NCBI GenBank assembly: GCA_021030905.1
Contig: JAGFMI010000015.1
Span: 248,001 to 312,000 of the forward strand
Reading direction: 5' to 3'
From: Pyrenula massariospora
Taxonomy: Eukaryota > Ascomycota > Eurotiomycetes > Pyrenulales > Pyrenulaceae
DNA: 64,000 bases
The translations under genes and the position numbers were made by a program. The notes beneath the pieces were generated by a model, which ran no database searches, was not told the origin of the DNA, and saw nothing but the letters and a program-made list of their open reading frames with translations. Shown piece after piece: positions 45,754-55,800 of this stretch; positions within the stretch are counted from its first letter, which is position 1; every line of letters begins with the position of its first letter.

Positions 45754-47523
45754 TCAGTCCCCATGATAATGCATAACCACAGGATCTTGACCTTCACTTC
45801 CGTATACATCTCCTCCGTACGTCAAGTACCCCTGCACGTCAGGCTTTGGCACGTCCCCAAAAATATCGTCCGCATCCCCAAACACCCACGCCGTCTGCAT
45901 CCCCATAATCATGTGCTGTAGAATGTGACAGTGCAGCATCCACACTCCCGGATACCTGACCTTCATCCTCCACGCCCTCCATCCGGCCGTGACGTTTGGC
46001 ATTCCGGCAGTAGCGTAGCGGTACAGCATTGTCGTGTCACGCTTCACGGGCGTGTATTTCATTGCGGCCATCTTCGCGTCGTTGGAAGCCGCATTGTAAG
46101 TTCCATTCCCGGAACCAAGATCCCAATAATGCCCGCCGTGCGCGTGGAAAGGGTGGATATCCCAACCGCCGGAGTAACCATTGTCGTTGAGCCAGACGAT
46201 GTCGATGGTCTCGCCGATTTTGGCGGGGAAGGCGAGCGTTGCTGGATCCCAGCCCCCGTTTGCCACGGCGGCATCGTAGTTAGGGATAGCTGCCTCGCCG
46301 TGTTCGTAGATGTTGACTAGGTAAGGCGTTTGGACGCGGGAGGTCTGCCAGATATTGCCGTTGGCCTGCCACTGAAGGGTACCTTGGCTGAGTTGGACGA
46401 CCGTTATATAGACTGTACGGGTGACCTGGTCGGTGGTGGGGAAAGGGTCGAAGGAGGGATCTAGAGGTTGAAGAGCATATTCGAGCCAATCGTAAACTTT
46501 GCTAGGCAGGGTGAGAGGTTTCTTTGACGGGAGTTTGGGGACGCTGGTTGGAGCAGAGGGAACATTGTACGAAAGAATGGCATAAGCGGTGACGTTTGCA
46601 GGCCGCTCCCGATTCTCTAGCTGGATCCAATACTGGGATTTTCCACTGACTTGTAATTGTTCAGCGGTTTTTGTCTGCAGGAGAACGCTAAAGCGAGATC
46701 CAGAGGCCACTTGCAGATGGTCGGTCGTGTACTCTTGGGTGTACTGACCATCTGCTTCGATAATTGGGAGAACATCATGACTTTCAATGCCAAGGGTGAC
46801 AAGAGAAATGGCGGTGCCGCCAATGAAGCGAAGACGATAAGTCTTTCCAGGATCCACGTTGATGATGTGAGGCGCACAGGACGGATCGGTCGCATTTGAG
46901 TCTGCTGTTCCCGTATGACCGTTGACCACAATACCATTAGTCTCGCCACTCCATGCAAACGGATTCGCAAGAAGACCAGTTGTTATATTCTGGTCGCTTC
47001 TCCGGTAGAAGTCTCCCAGAAGCACAATCCGTTCGTCGGCGTAATTGAACGGTGGATCTCCGGCGTCTTCGACAATCAAGGGACCTTGTGCCGATATCGC
47101 TTGAAAGCCAACGTGGGAATGATAGAAGTATGTCCCCGCGTCACCTTTCTCTGGCCGAACTTCGTAGTCGAAGAAGTGCAAGGGCGGTATTGGCCATTGA
47201 CTTGCTTGAGGTGAGCCATCTGAGAAAGGAGCCGCCCTCTGGCTGAGGCCGTGCCAGTGCATTGTCAAATTCTGGTCGGGCATGTCATTGTAGACGCGAA
47301 TCCAGTATGTGACACCTTCTCTTAGGTATAATGGTGGGCCTGGCGACGTGCCATTGACAATCACCGAATGACGAGTCTCGCAGTTGACCTTGATATCCTG
47401 GGCAGAGCCGTGTAGCACATAGTCCGGCACGAATGAGGCATCATGCTGAACGAGTCCGCATGCAACAAGGGAGATGAACAAGTAGAGGAAAGAAAACCAC
47501 GGCTTTGTCATCGATGGTACCAT
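45754..47523 (-). CDS. Secreted multicopper oxidase, ascorbate-oxidase/laccase-like
   Basis: A single exon of 589 residues. A hydrophobic N-terminus (FSFLYLFISLVACGLV) is a signal peptide. The four copper regions are present: MHWHGLSQ (His89, His91), YFYHSHVGFQ (His135, His137), HPFHAHGGHYWDLG and MLHCHILQHMIMGM with Cys532. Ten residues beyond that Cys lies Met542, the axial type-1 copper ligand, as in ascorbate oxidase and low-potential laccases. Seven or so N-x-S/T sites fit a secreted glycoprotein. The enzyme couples one-electron oxidation of a phenol, ascorbate-like or metal substrate to reduction of O2 to water; the substrate cannot be read from sequence. The first Met (47523) or the fifth residue Met could be the start. 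A TATA-like element lies upstream. Confidence 0.9.
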   Translation of the reverse strand: MVPSMTKPWFSFLYLFISLVACGLVQHDASFVPDYVLHGSAQDIKVNCETRHSVIVNGTSPGPPLYLREGVTYWIRVYNDMPDQNLTMHWHGLSQRAAPFSDGSPQASQWPIPPLHFFDYEVRPEKGDAGTYFYHSHVGFQAISAQGPLIVEDAGDPPFNYADERIVLLGDFYRRSDQNITTGLLANPFAWSGETNGIVVNGHTGTADSNATDPSCAPHIINVDPGKTYRLRFIGGTAISLVTLGIESHDVLPIIEADGQYTQEYTTDHLQVASGSRFSVLLQTKTAEQLQVSGKSQYWIQLENRERPANVTAYAILSYNVPSAPTSVPKLPSKKPLTLPSKVYDWLEYALQPLDPSFDPFPTTDQVTRTVYITVVQLSQGTLQWQANGNIWQTSRVQTPYLVNIYEHGEAAIPNYDAAVANGGWDPATLAFPAKIGETIDIVWLNDNGYSGGWDIHPFHAHGGHYWDLGSGNGTYNAASNDAKMAAMKYTPVKRDTTMLYRYATAGMPNVTAGWRAWRMKVRYPGVWMLHCHILQHMIMGMQTAWVFGDADDIFGDVPKPDVQGYLTYGGDVYGSEGQDPVVMHYHGD

Positions 47524-47590
47524 TTTTCAACAAGGGAAATTTCAAGACCTTGCTTTTCCATGTGGCTGGATCAAAGGGGATAATAGGAAT

Positions 47591-47598
47591 CTTATAAG
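47591..47598 (-). promoter_or_regulatory. Possible TATA element of the multicopper oxidase
   Basis: The palindrome CTTATAAG lies about 70 bases upstream of the ATG at 47523, a plausible TATA-type distance. It is weaker than a full TATAAA box. Confidence 0.35.
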
Positions 47599-48452
47599 CA
47601 GCGGCCCTGTTCCTAATTCAGACTACCGAACCAATGTCATCAAGGCGCACTACTAGAGAGCAAAGGTAAATATTTTGACCGCGCTTATTCCTTAAGGGAC
47701 CTTCCGCGTGAGACAAGCTTTGTGCATTGCTGACCATGCATAACGGAAACAAATCAAGATAAAATTTGAGATCCGCCCCCAACAACGTGGCGACGGGCCA
47801 TGGAGATATTGCTTGGAAAGGAATTTGGGCACGAACGAAAACGCCGCTCACATCAGCGCATTTGCGGAACCAATTGAGAGATGTCGACCCGAAAAGAAGA
47901 TTTGAAGGATGGATAGAGCAGCAGCAACACCATGTCGGTTCTGAACAGGAAGTAGGTGATCCTTGCAGAATGTCATTTGCGAAGCTTTCGATGCTTCTAA
48001 ATCTCACTCCTGGCCAATGAATCATTTCAAGGAGAGCACTAGAAGACTCGCGGATTAGTATTCGAGGATTTCAGCATCGCGCCAGAATTACACATTGTGG
48101 GCCACAACTCAAGGTACAGAAAGGCCCAGTGTTTTTTGGGTTCCCTCATGAGGTGCGAGCGATTTACGTACTACATTAAAGACTTGGATGGAGCTGCAAG
48201 GGCGAAGTTGTAGATAGCACAGCGCCTTGCGGGGGCCAAGAATCCTTCGCGGGTCCTGTGGCGCACTGACAAATGACCGATCCTTCGTGCCACGACACCG
48301 ATTTGGAAAGTCAAAGTCTCGTAAGAGGCTACGAGGTCATGAACGTGGTGAAGCAGCAGGATCTCCAAGCATGACGCCCTGAGCACCAGGCACCCATTAA
48401 TACTAGGTATGGTATGGCATCCCGAACAATCCGGCGATCCCAGAGCGGGAGA

Positions 48453-48471
48453 ATCACGTGATCTGACGCGT
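48453..48471 (+). promoter_or_regulatory. CCE1: Palindromic E-box and ACGCGT box before the resolvase gene
   Basis: ATCACGTGAT, a perfect 10-base palindrome (48453-48462), is followed four bases on by ACGCGT (48466-48471). They lie about 165-180 bases upstream of the CCE1 start. ACGCGT is the MluI cell-cycle box bound by MBF at yeast S-phase genes, and CACGTG is the bHLH core. Function here is inference. Confidence 0.4.
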
Positions 48472-48632
48472 GAAGCACGCGAGTCGCGCGTCTGGCCAAG
48501 CCTGCTTGAACCACGACAGACGCGAGGGTGAGAGGCAACATGGGCGATCACAAAGACGTAATGGCCAATGTCGATACCATGCAGTATTTTCGTTGACGAC
48601 ACGTCGGCGCGGGACTTTTACTGCTTGCTCGA

Positions 48633-49802
48633 ATGCTCACCCCCAGGTACTCATGGCTCAACTCACTAAAAGCCACTCAACTTGCCAAAATCGCTGTTGC
48701 CATAGGGGTCCCTTCTTCTGGTCGAAAATCCAATGTCGTAGAGAGCATCTGCGCTGCTCTGACACCGTCCCAGAATGGATCCCAGAGATCGAGGAAAAGT
48801 CCGAATTCTCATCAAGGCGAACATGCCACGAGTCAGCACACCGATCACCGCCCTGACGATTTAGATCTGTCTCCTATGACAAATCCCACTTGTCCCTCAT
48901 CCATCGTCAGTATTGACATGGGTATCCGCACTCTAGCATATGCTCATCTGAAGATTCAACCCCCAGCCTCGACGGGTGACAAAGACATCGACCCTGGACG
49001 GGTCATCCCAACGCTAAGTGCATGGCAGTGCCTCACCATCGCTCCTAAGCCACCAAATTCTTTATCTCAAGCTGTTCAAAGACTTGATACAGACGAGGAG
49101 ACAGCGGCAATTCAGCCAAAAGAATCATTTTCACCAGATCTTTATGCTCATTATGCCTACAACCTCGTGAACCAGCTTTTGTCCCAATTTCAGCCTACCC
49201 ATGTTCTCATAGAAAGACAAAGATTTCGCTCTGGAGGAAACTCCGCCGTGCTCGACTGGGCCATACGGGTCGGTGTGTTTGAAGGTATGTTGCACGCTGC
49301 AATTCGGACCTTGAGCAAAGAGCGCAACCTGGATATCCATGTCTCATCTGTTGAGCCGAAGCGAGTCGTGAGGTACTGGCTGGGAGACAAGACCTCTGCA
49401 GATGATCCCGTAAAAGAACTTAGAAAGAAGCGCACATCGAGCAAAGAAGTCAAGTCTGAGAAGATAGACCTCGTTGGAAGGTGGTTGGAAGGAGACAGCG
49501 ATGTGCAGCATCATCTCGGCCAGCTCGAGGAGACCGCGCAATATACAGCGGCTGCCTACCTCGACAAATGGCATGGCAAGACGAAACGTTCAAAATCTTC
49601 AGATCCAACCTTAAAATTCAGCAAACTCGATGACCTGGCAGACTCTTTGCTGCAGGGGTTGGCATATGTCGAGTGGCAGAGGTGGAGGGCAGCTATTACA
49701 GCAAAGGGACCCACAGCGTTGCTCAATGGTGTAAATGCTAGTCTGACCTCGTCAAAATCTTCGAAGATCTCCAAGGTTACAAGGAAAGACCGATCGACGT
49801 AG
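48633..49802 (+). CDS. CCE1: Mitochondrial Holliday junction resolvase Cce1/Ydc2
   Basis: A single exon of 389 residues. The N-terminal segment WLNSLKATQLAKIAVAIGVP and GRKSNVVESICAAL resembles the SAP-like DNA-binding helix pair of this family. The RNase H-like nuclease core has catalytic acids in SIVSIDMGIRTLAYAHL, VLIERQRFRSGGN and, near the end, KLDDLADSLLQGLAYVEW. The segment VEPKRVVRYWLGD and the basic KKRTSSKEVKSEKID match the family order. The enzyme cuts four-way DNA junctions in mitochondria and supports mtDNA segregation. The C-terminus is basic and Ser/Lys-rich. The promoter carries an E-box palindrome and an ACGCGT box. Confidence 0.93.
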   Translation: MLTPRYSWLNSLKATQLAKIAVAIGVPSSGRKSNVVESICAALTPSQNGSQRSRKSPNSHQGEHATSQHTDHRPDDLDLSPMTNPTCPSSIVSIDMGIRTLAYAHLKIQPPASTGDKDIDPGRVIPTLSAWQCLTIAPKPPNSLSQAVQRLDTDEETAAIQPKESFSPDLYAHYAYNLVNQLLSQFQPTHVLIERQRFRSGGNSAVLDWAIRVGVFEGMLHAAIRTLSKERNLDIHVSSVEPKRVVRYWLGDKTSADDPVKELRKKRTSSKEVKSEKIDLVGRWLEGDSDVQHHLGQLEETAQYTAAAYLDKWHGKTKRSKSSDPTLKFSKLDDLADSLLQGLAYVEWQRWRAAITAKGPTALLNGVNASLTSSKSSKISKVTRKDRST

Positions 49803-50496
49803 GAATTGCCCCCGAAGAAGACTAACTTGAGAAGGATGGCTGCCGCCCAAAATTCCAGACGAAAGCCATCACGATTCCAAATTTAAGACACTGAATAAGG
49901 GAGTTTACGCCATTCCCTCTCCCTCCAAGCCATCGAACATGGGGTTCCTGTGATCATCCCGTGAGTCTTAATTCGGCCAGCCACCTTAGCAAAGCACCAT
50001 ACGTTATCACGTTGCAAAAGGCTAGATCTAAAACAGTTGCAGCTATCTTAACATCCGATATAGTCAATTGTTTGCTCAGTGAAATGGCTGCCTTCGTGCT
50101 TCTTCGCTGATGTTGGGGTTGAAGTTATTATTATCAGACGCTGTCAACCGGAAAGCGATTGGGCAATGTGTTACAACATTCTTTCAGTCCGAATATGTCT
50201 AGACCAAGAAACGTCCTGAAAGTCTGCGACAAATCCATCGTATGTCCCAACCTGTACACAGAGAGATGACAGCCCAACATCCAATGTACACCCCCTAAGG
50301 AGCAGCAAAGTCAAATAAGAATCCAACGAATAACAGTACAACCCTGCATAAGCCTCGCTAGACTCCTGAGGAAACGGTTTGCAATGATATCTCACTGTTT
50401 ATGTGGAGAAAGAATACTCCCGGGGAAAGAGCTCTTGGCTTCGGCGGGATTCTCTCATTTTTCCCATGTCCATCTTCCATCTCCGTTGTGCATATT
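49803..50496. other. Intergenic, convergent 3' ends
   Basis: About 700 bases between the resolvase stop (+) and the stop of the next minus-strand gene. Nothing recognisable on either strand. Confidence 0.55.
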
Positions 50497-51597
50497 TCAA
50501 GTCGTTCCAAGTCGCCTCGCCATGTATTGATTCAATGTGATCTTCTTGATCACTCGTTTTGGCACTGGCACCGGCACCGGCACCACTGTCGGTGTCGTAG
50601 CTGTTGCCTTTGGTGCTGCCGATTCCGACGGTGGAGCCTTCGTCGCCTCTGTCGCTGTCTGTGCCGATACCGAGTCTTTTGCCGCTGTCGAAAGTTTCAC
50701 CGGTGTTCGTGTCGCTGCTATTCCCTTCGCCTCTATCGGTACCGCAAGCGAAACCCGGGCCAGTGTCTGTGCCGTTGCTGGTGTATTTGCCTTTTTCGGT
50801 GCCGCCAGCGAGTCTTGGGTCGGTTTTCTCGCCTTTGCCGCTGGCGCTGCCATTTTCGATGACGGTTCCATGTTCAGCGTCGGTCGCTGAATCGATGGCA
50901 GTTTCGCTGTCGGTTGCCAAGCCTTTGATGCTGATGATGGCTCGGCTTGGGCTGTCTTTGGCCGTTTCGGGGCCCGCTGGTGGTCTTTAATGGATATTGT
51001 CGACGGGGAAGTACTTACAGGCCTAGAACGCTTACGCACCGTAGCAGATGGCCGCTCAGAGGACGATGTGGAGGGATTTAGTGGCGATGACGCATTGATG
51101 CCGAGAGATGCCATCGTAGCGGAAAAGGCTGGTTGTTGCGCTGGCTTGGAGAGCATCTGTGGATCAACAGGCTTCGTTGTTGCCTGTGACAGCTTGCTCG
51201 ATGGTGGAATGACTTCGCGGACTGGTCGAGCAGAAGTGGTAGCGTTGTCTTTGGCAAAAGTAGGAGCTTTCTTTGTCTGAGGAGGTCTTCGCTTGGATGG
51301 CAATCCCAAGGTTCCACGGTATCGATGTGGATCGTTTCGCCATTGGACATTGGCAGCACGACGCTCGGCTTCCTTCCTCCTTTGCTCTTCAATGCGCTCT
51401 GCTTGTTCTTCCGCCTTGATGACCCGTATCTTCCGACGATAGTCCTGCTCCTTGGTCTCCCCATCGTCGAGCCTAGGTCGTTTTGGCTGCCGAAAGCCTT
51501 CTCCACGACTCGTTTGGTGACCGAATATGGTGGCTTTCATCTCACGGTAGACCTGATTCTGGAGCCCAGCCCAGGTATCCCAAGAACCGCGGTACAT
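50497..51597 (-). CDS. Basic Ala/Pro/Lys-rich protein, function unknown
   Basis: A single exon of 366 residues. The N-terminal third looks ordered: MYRGSWDTWAGLQNQVYREM and then a charged helix or coiled coil (RRKIRVIKAEEQAERIEEQR with RRKEAERRAANVQW) and WRNDPHRYRGTLGLPSKRR. The rest is low-complexity Ala/Pro/Thr/Lys (for example PSESAAPKATATTP, VVPVPVPVPKR) with a basic end IKKITLNQYMARRLGTT. No domain is recognised. A basic, disordered protein of this sort may be nuclear (inference). The 3' half is built of degenerate short repeats and is open in several frames, so that part is supported mainly by continuity with the N-terminus. Confidence 0.6.
   Translation of the reverse strand: MYRGSWDTWAGLQNQVYREMKATIFGHQTSRGEGFRQPKRPRLDDGETKEQDYRRKIRVIKAEEQAERIEEQRRKEAERRAANVQWRNDPHRYRGTLGLPSKRRPPQTKKAPTFAKDNATTSARPVREVIPPSSKLSQATTKPVDPQMLSKPAQQPAFSATMASLGINASSPLNPSTSSSERPSATVRKRSRPVSTSPSTISIKDHQRAPKRPKTAQAEPSSASKAWQPTAKLPSIQRPTLNMEPSSKMAAPAAKARKPTQDSLAAPKKANTPATAQTLARVSLAVPIEAKGIAATRTPVKLSTAAKDSVSAQTATEATKAPPSESAAPKATATTPTVVPVPVPVPKRVIKKITLNQYMARRLGTT
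50560..50880. repeat. Degenerate short-period repeat inside a coding region
   Basis: Recurrent GGCACCGG, GTGCCGAT and GCCGCTGTC-type words at 6- to 15-base spacing make this stretch low in complexity and leave frames open on both strands. It lies in the Ala/Pro-rich C-terminal half of the 50497-51597 gene. Confidence 0.5.
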
Positions 51598-51639
51598 AAT
51601 GGCGTACGAAGACGATAGAGGATTTGTTTCTGAGTAGGA

Positions 51640-51760
51640 CTTTTAGGATGGTTTAGAAAGGCAGGAAGTCTTGGTTATTGATGAAGGTATGAGCTTGTTT
51701 CGTGGTGCTTTTGGTATGATTTGGAAAGGTAGAAAGTCTTGATTATTGACAAAGGTATGG
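51640..51760. repeat. Imperfect 53-base direct duplication, 68-base period
   Basis: The stretch 51640-51692 (from CTTTTAGGATGGTTTAG) recurs at 51708-51760 (from CTTTTGGTATGATTTGG), sharing AAGTCTTG-TTATTG and AAGGTATG blocks. Differences are mainly G/A transitions. It lies just upstream of the 50497-51597 gene's start. Confidence 0.65.
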
Positions 51761-52009
51761 ACAGAAGCACAATAGGCAATAGCCGATTGATGTGATGGTC
51801 ACGCTGCGGGGAGTGAAACTTATTGAGTGAAGTGCTAAGGGGAAAGGGCAGGAGAATGCGAACGACTTATAGGAAAACAAAGAGCTACACACGAAAGGTG
51901 AATCATAAAATCCTTATGGTTGTCCAGACCGAGCATTATTGGTCCATTTCGTCAAACCCAACGCTGGTTGACCAGTGAAATCACCTCAGATGGTTTACGT
52001 ATCCAAAAG

Positions 52010-52082
52010 CTGGTATTTTCCCAAAAAACTGATATTTTCCCAAAAAACTGATATTTTCCCAAAAAACTGATATTTTTCCGAA
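52010..52082. repeat. 19-base tandem repeat, nearly four copies
   Basis: The unit CTGATATTTTCCCAAAAAA repeats at 52010, 52029 and 52048, with a degenerate fourth copy at 52067. The first copy differs by one base. It is non-coding. Confidence 0.85.
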
Positions 52083-52881
52083 CCAGGTAATGTGAAATCT
52101 GGCCCTGGTTCAATATCTGGAACCTCCTATCGACGGCCGCTGCGGACACAAGATATCTCACCCTAAGAACAAGGTCCATGGACGGAAGAAAACACCGAGC
52201 AAGTTCTCCTACACCCTTTTCTTGTGCTCTGCAGTGCGAAGATACTTATGTAGAAAGGCTTTGATCGGTTACTCAGTCCTTGACGAGACAGCGCCTTGTC
52301 AAACACAAGCAGCCTAATGCAGTCCCCATCCTCCCAGGGGGTCCCGACAGAGACTCTAGCGGTCGAACAACTTTCTAGAAGGACGGTCAGAGTTCTTCGA
52401 CGCATGTTTCACGATCAGGATAGTTCGTCGTTCCTGAGATCTTTGCCAAGAAAACTGCATTCTTATAATTTTCGCTTGAGTATGCTGTAAGTAGGCAAAT
52501 TTGTGAATGTATAATTCCAGTGACCGGCCAGTGTCAGTGGGAAGGCGCGAAGTACGATGTCATATTCGGTCCAGCATTCCGGCTACCTCTTACTTCAGCG
52601 TATATTGTACAGTACCTCGTGAATGGCAATGAATGCTCAACAATCTCAGTGTGGAGGCCAATGCTTCGATCCGCAAGCAGGTATACCGATACAATCTCTA
52701 GTAATTTACATATCTCACAACCGATACAAGGTATTCCCTTCTACGGGCTATCATGTATGTTCAGCATCGATATAATTTCCTTCCAACAGAGTTTCGTCCT
52801 CCTTGTCACTCTTTTCGTTCTCCAATACGACAATCGACTATCGCTCTCCGCAATGTAACCACCAGTCAAGGCGGATAACTT

Positions 52882-55800
52882 TCACGTGTCATGCTCCTCC
52901 TCTTTTGCGCTTGCACCACCATCCAAAGTGCAGTCTTTGCCATTCTGCCCAAAACCTTCGACCGCTTTCAGCAACCCCTCTTTCGCCTTGCTTTCTTCCG
53001 CTCGCATCAACTCCTTGAAATCCATGGTTGAGTCTCTCAGCTCCGAGGACATCAACCTCGCTTCCAAACCCCTATCAACCGACCGCACATCTCGGTCGCT
53101 AAACGTCACGCTCACATAGTCATCCGTTGCAGATTTTGCTGTCTTTGTCCCCGTTGGGCTGCTCGACGGTGGTCTTACAATGCAATCTGCGTACATCCTT
53201 GACCAGGCAGTGGCACTTCCGGCAGCAGCACCAAATTCACTTGAATACTGGCTCATGATGTTCGGCGTTGACTTGGAAGTTCTCGGCAAGGAAAAGTCCA
53301 TCTCGGTGCGCTCAGAGATGCGCTTGGCCCAATTTGGCATTGGTGTCAAGTCCTCACGACTAAGCAAGCCAATATGGCTATTTCCTCTCACCCGGGCTTT
53401 GCGTGGGAATGTGGAGGTTTCGCGAAAAATTCCGGGCTGGCGATAATCATCACTAGAACCATCTGCTGCTCTACCCAGGGACGAGTGCTGGTAGAATCCA
53501 GGAATCATCTCCAGCTCGGGGTACTCAACGACTCCACCGGCACTGATGGATGAGCGGTGTCCAGCCCTCAGCCGTCTAAGATCGGAGGATTGGCTGCGAA
53601 AAAGACCGGCATACTGGCGGATAATCTTCCTTGCGTTCCACTTGGTGAAGGTCATGCTCCTAGACTTCTTAGGCTTATGCAGTCGCCAACTGAGCTTTTT
53701 TGGCGTGCACAGGATCCTTGGAGGCTCTTGAGGTAGGGATATATCGAGGGTCGGAGCACTGAAATCCCGAGTCTCAACCTGATCGACGGGTCCAGCATAT
53801 TCATTTCGATCAATTCGTGTATGACTCGGAAACCGTGCCCAGCTCATTGGAGGCGTCTTTCTTAAGTATTTCATGCCATTTAGAGCATCGCCGACGGATT
53901 TCTTCGATCTCAGAAAAAGACTAGAATTGACACGATTGGTTAGTCCAGGGGCGCTAGTTGGTGTCTGCCTTTCAAACCCCCACTCAGGAAGGTTCAGATT
54001 ACTAGCCCAAGATTGATCTGCATTGAATTGCCTCTCATTGCGAGCTGCCCTCAACGTCTTCTCCCAAATTTCGGCGGCTGATTCCTGTGGCTCATTGCTC
54101 AATGCCAGTCGTGATCGTGTGCTCATTTGGCTGAGAGCCGCGCTAGAGATGTTGTACACTCCTTGAGATCCATCAGTAACATTGGGACATGACTGAACTT
54201 TTGGTGGATGAGGTTTGTATGCTGCTTTTTCCAAAGAAAAGTCTTCCACGAATTTACTTTCCTTTGGCGTGCTTGAAACACGAGTCTTCTGACCATGCCT
54301 CTGCTCAGCAGCTTCTATTTCTCGCGCACGGTAAGAATCAGTACTGCTTCGAAATGTTTCGGTCGTATTTCGTCTCAGCCAACTACCCTCGCCGACGTTC
54401 GAGAGGTCACTCATTGTCTCAGTTCTAGCAGAGGTGAAAGGCTTGAGTCTTTCGATTTGAGAAGCACCGTCTGTTGATTTGTACCGACATCCATCAGCGT
54501 CGCTAACAGATCGGGAATGGGTATATTCGGTATCACTGTCGAGGGGATCCTTGCAAGTGTAGACACTGGATGAGTCATCTCTGACTTGTTTTCGGAGCTT
54601 CCACGACGGATGTAGCTTCTGAGAATCAACACTCGAGGCATTTGACTTTTTCTTTATATGCGTGGCAGCGGCAGCTCCGGGAACACAAGCAGACAGCGGG
54701 CTTTTGATAGAGCTAACACTGGCGCGACGAGTTTGAGGCGCAGTGCCAGGAGTTGAGACGGACGGTGATCGGACAGGATTCAAGGAATTTGAAGCCAGTC
54801 GCTGCGAGATTCGCATATTGCACAGATGGACGGACTTGTTATCCTGCTCCGAAATCGGAGAGGTCGTTGAGTGAGGATCAATACTGATACGATCTTCAGT
54901 AACCCCCAAAGAAGAGATATTTGACTCCAAAGTTGGTGCATTTATGGACGGACTCGTGGCTCGAAATCGAGAATGAGCAGATGCTGCATCTAGTGCAGAC
55001 AGCGGCATGATATCCCGTGCTTCCTTCCTTGGAGATTCTGACGACCAGAAGCTATTCATCTGTGCCACGAGAGAATCGTCTAAATTTGAAATGACTGAAA
55101 TCCTTGGGTCGAAGTTAGTGGACACGATGCTCTCTCGCGGGTCGCCAACATCTTTATCGACCTTCACACTACAAAATGGCGGAATATTTAGGTTTCTTTC
55201 GGGGGACTCGTTTCGGCTGGTTGTCCTCCGCGGCGCTGCGAAAGAGATTTTCCAGTCATGTTGTGCCGAGTCAAGGCTTGGTAAGCGGGGTGCTTGCATA
55301 TCTGGTCTTGCAGGACAATATAAGATGTCAGTGTGGGTGCTGTAGCGACGCAAGGCATCTTTTGGTGATTCGCCACCCCCAATGTCAATGACTCTCGAGG
55401 CCGGTGGTCTCGTTGGAGTTGACGGGACTTCGGGTGAGCTCCTGACTCTAGGCCTTACCTTCTCGGAAACTCTATCTCCCGTTACCTCTTCAGCATCGGG
55501 AGATCCACACTGTGTATTTGGGCTTTTGGTAGGTGTCTTTTTTGCCGTGTGACCAGTCGAAGGTGTTCTCGTCATTGATCCGTCTAGGGATGTAAGGACT
55601 CTTGCAAGGTATTGGGGACTGATGTCAATGTTGCCTGCGGGTTTAGATTTTCCTGGCTGAGAAGGGATGCGACTATCGATATTTTTAGCATCACTATCGT
55701 AGCCACCCTGGCTAACAGATCTATTCGCAAGTATGTCATCCAGTCGCACGGGAGTTACAGTATCAGGATTAGCCTGTGGACTTAGTTCGTGATTTTCATC

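Larger units (their letters stand above)
47524..48632. other. Intergenic, divergent promoters of oxidase and resolvase genes
   Basis: 1.1 kb between divergent starts. Minus-strand frames (47618-48025 and 48171-48602) are Cys/Arg-rich and unlike real proteins. A TATA-like element and a palindromic E-box with an MCB-like box are listed separately. Confidence 0.5.
51598..52881. other. Intergenic with two tandem repeats
   Basis: 1.3 kb between two minus-strand genes. It holds two local repeats (51640-51760 and 52010-52082, listed separately) and no supported gene. Confidence 0.55.

Noticed and set aside
48171-48602. 143-codon minus-strand frame
   Set aside because: Cys/Arg/His-rich with no motif; covers the CCE1 promoter sites.
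50399-50920. 173-codon minus-strand Gly/Thr/Asp-rich repeat frame
   Set aside because: Alternative phase of the low-complexity part of the 50497-51597 gene, without an ordered N-terminus.
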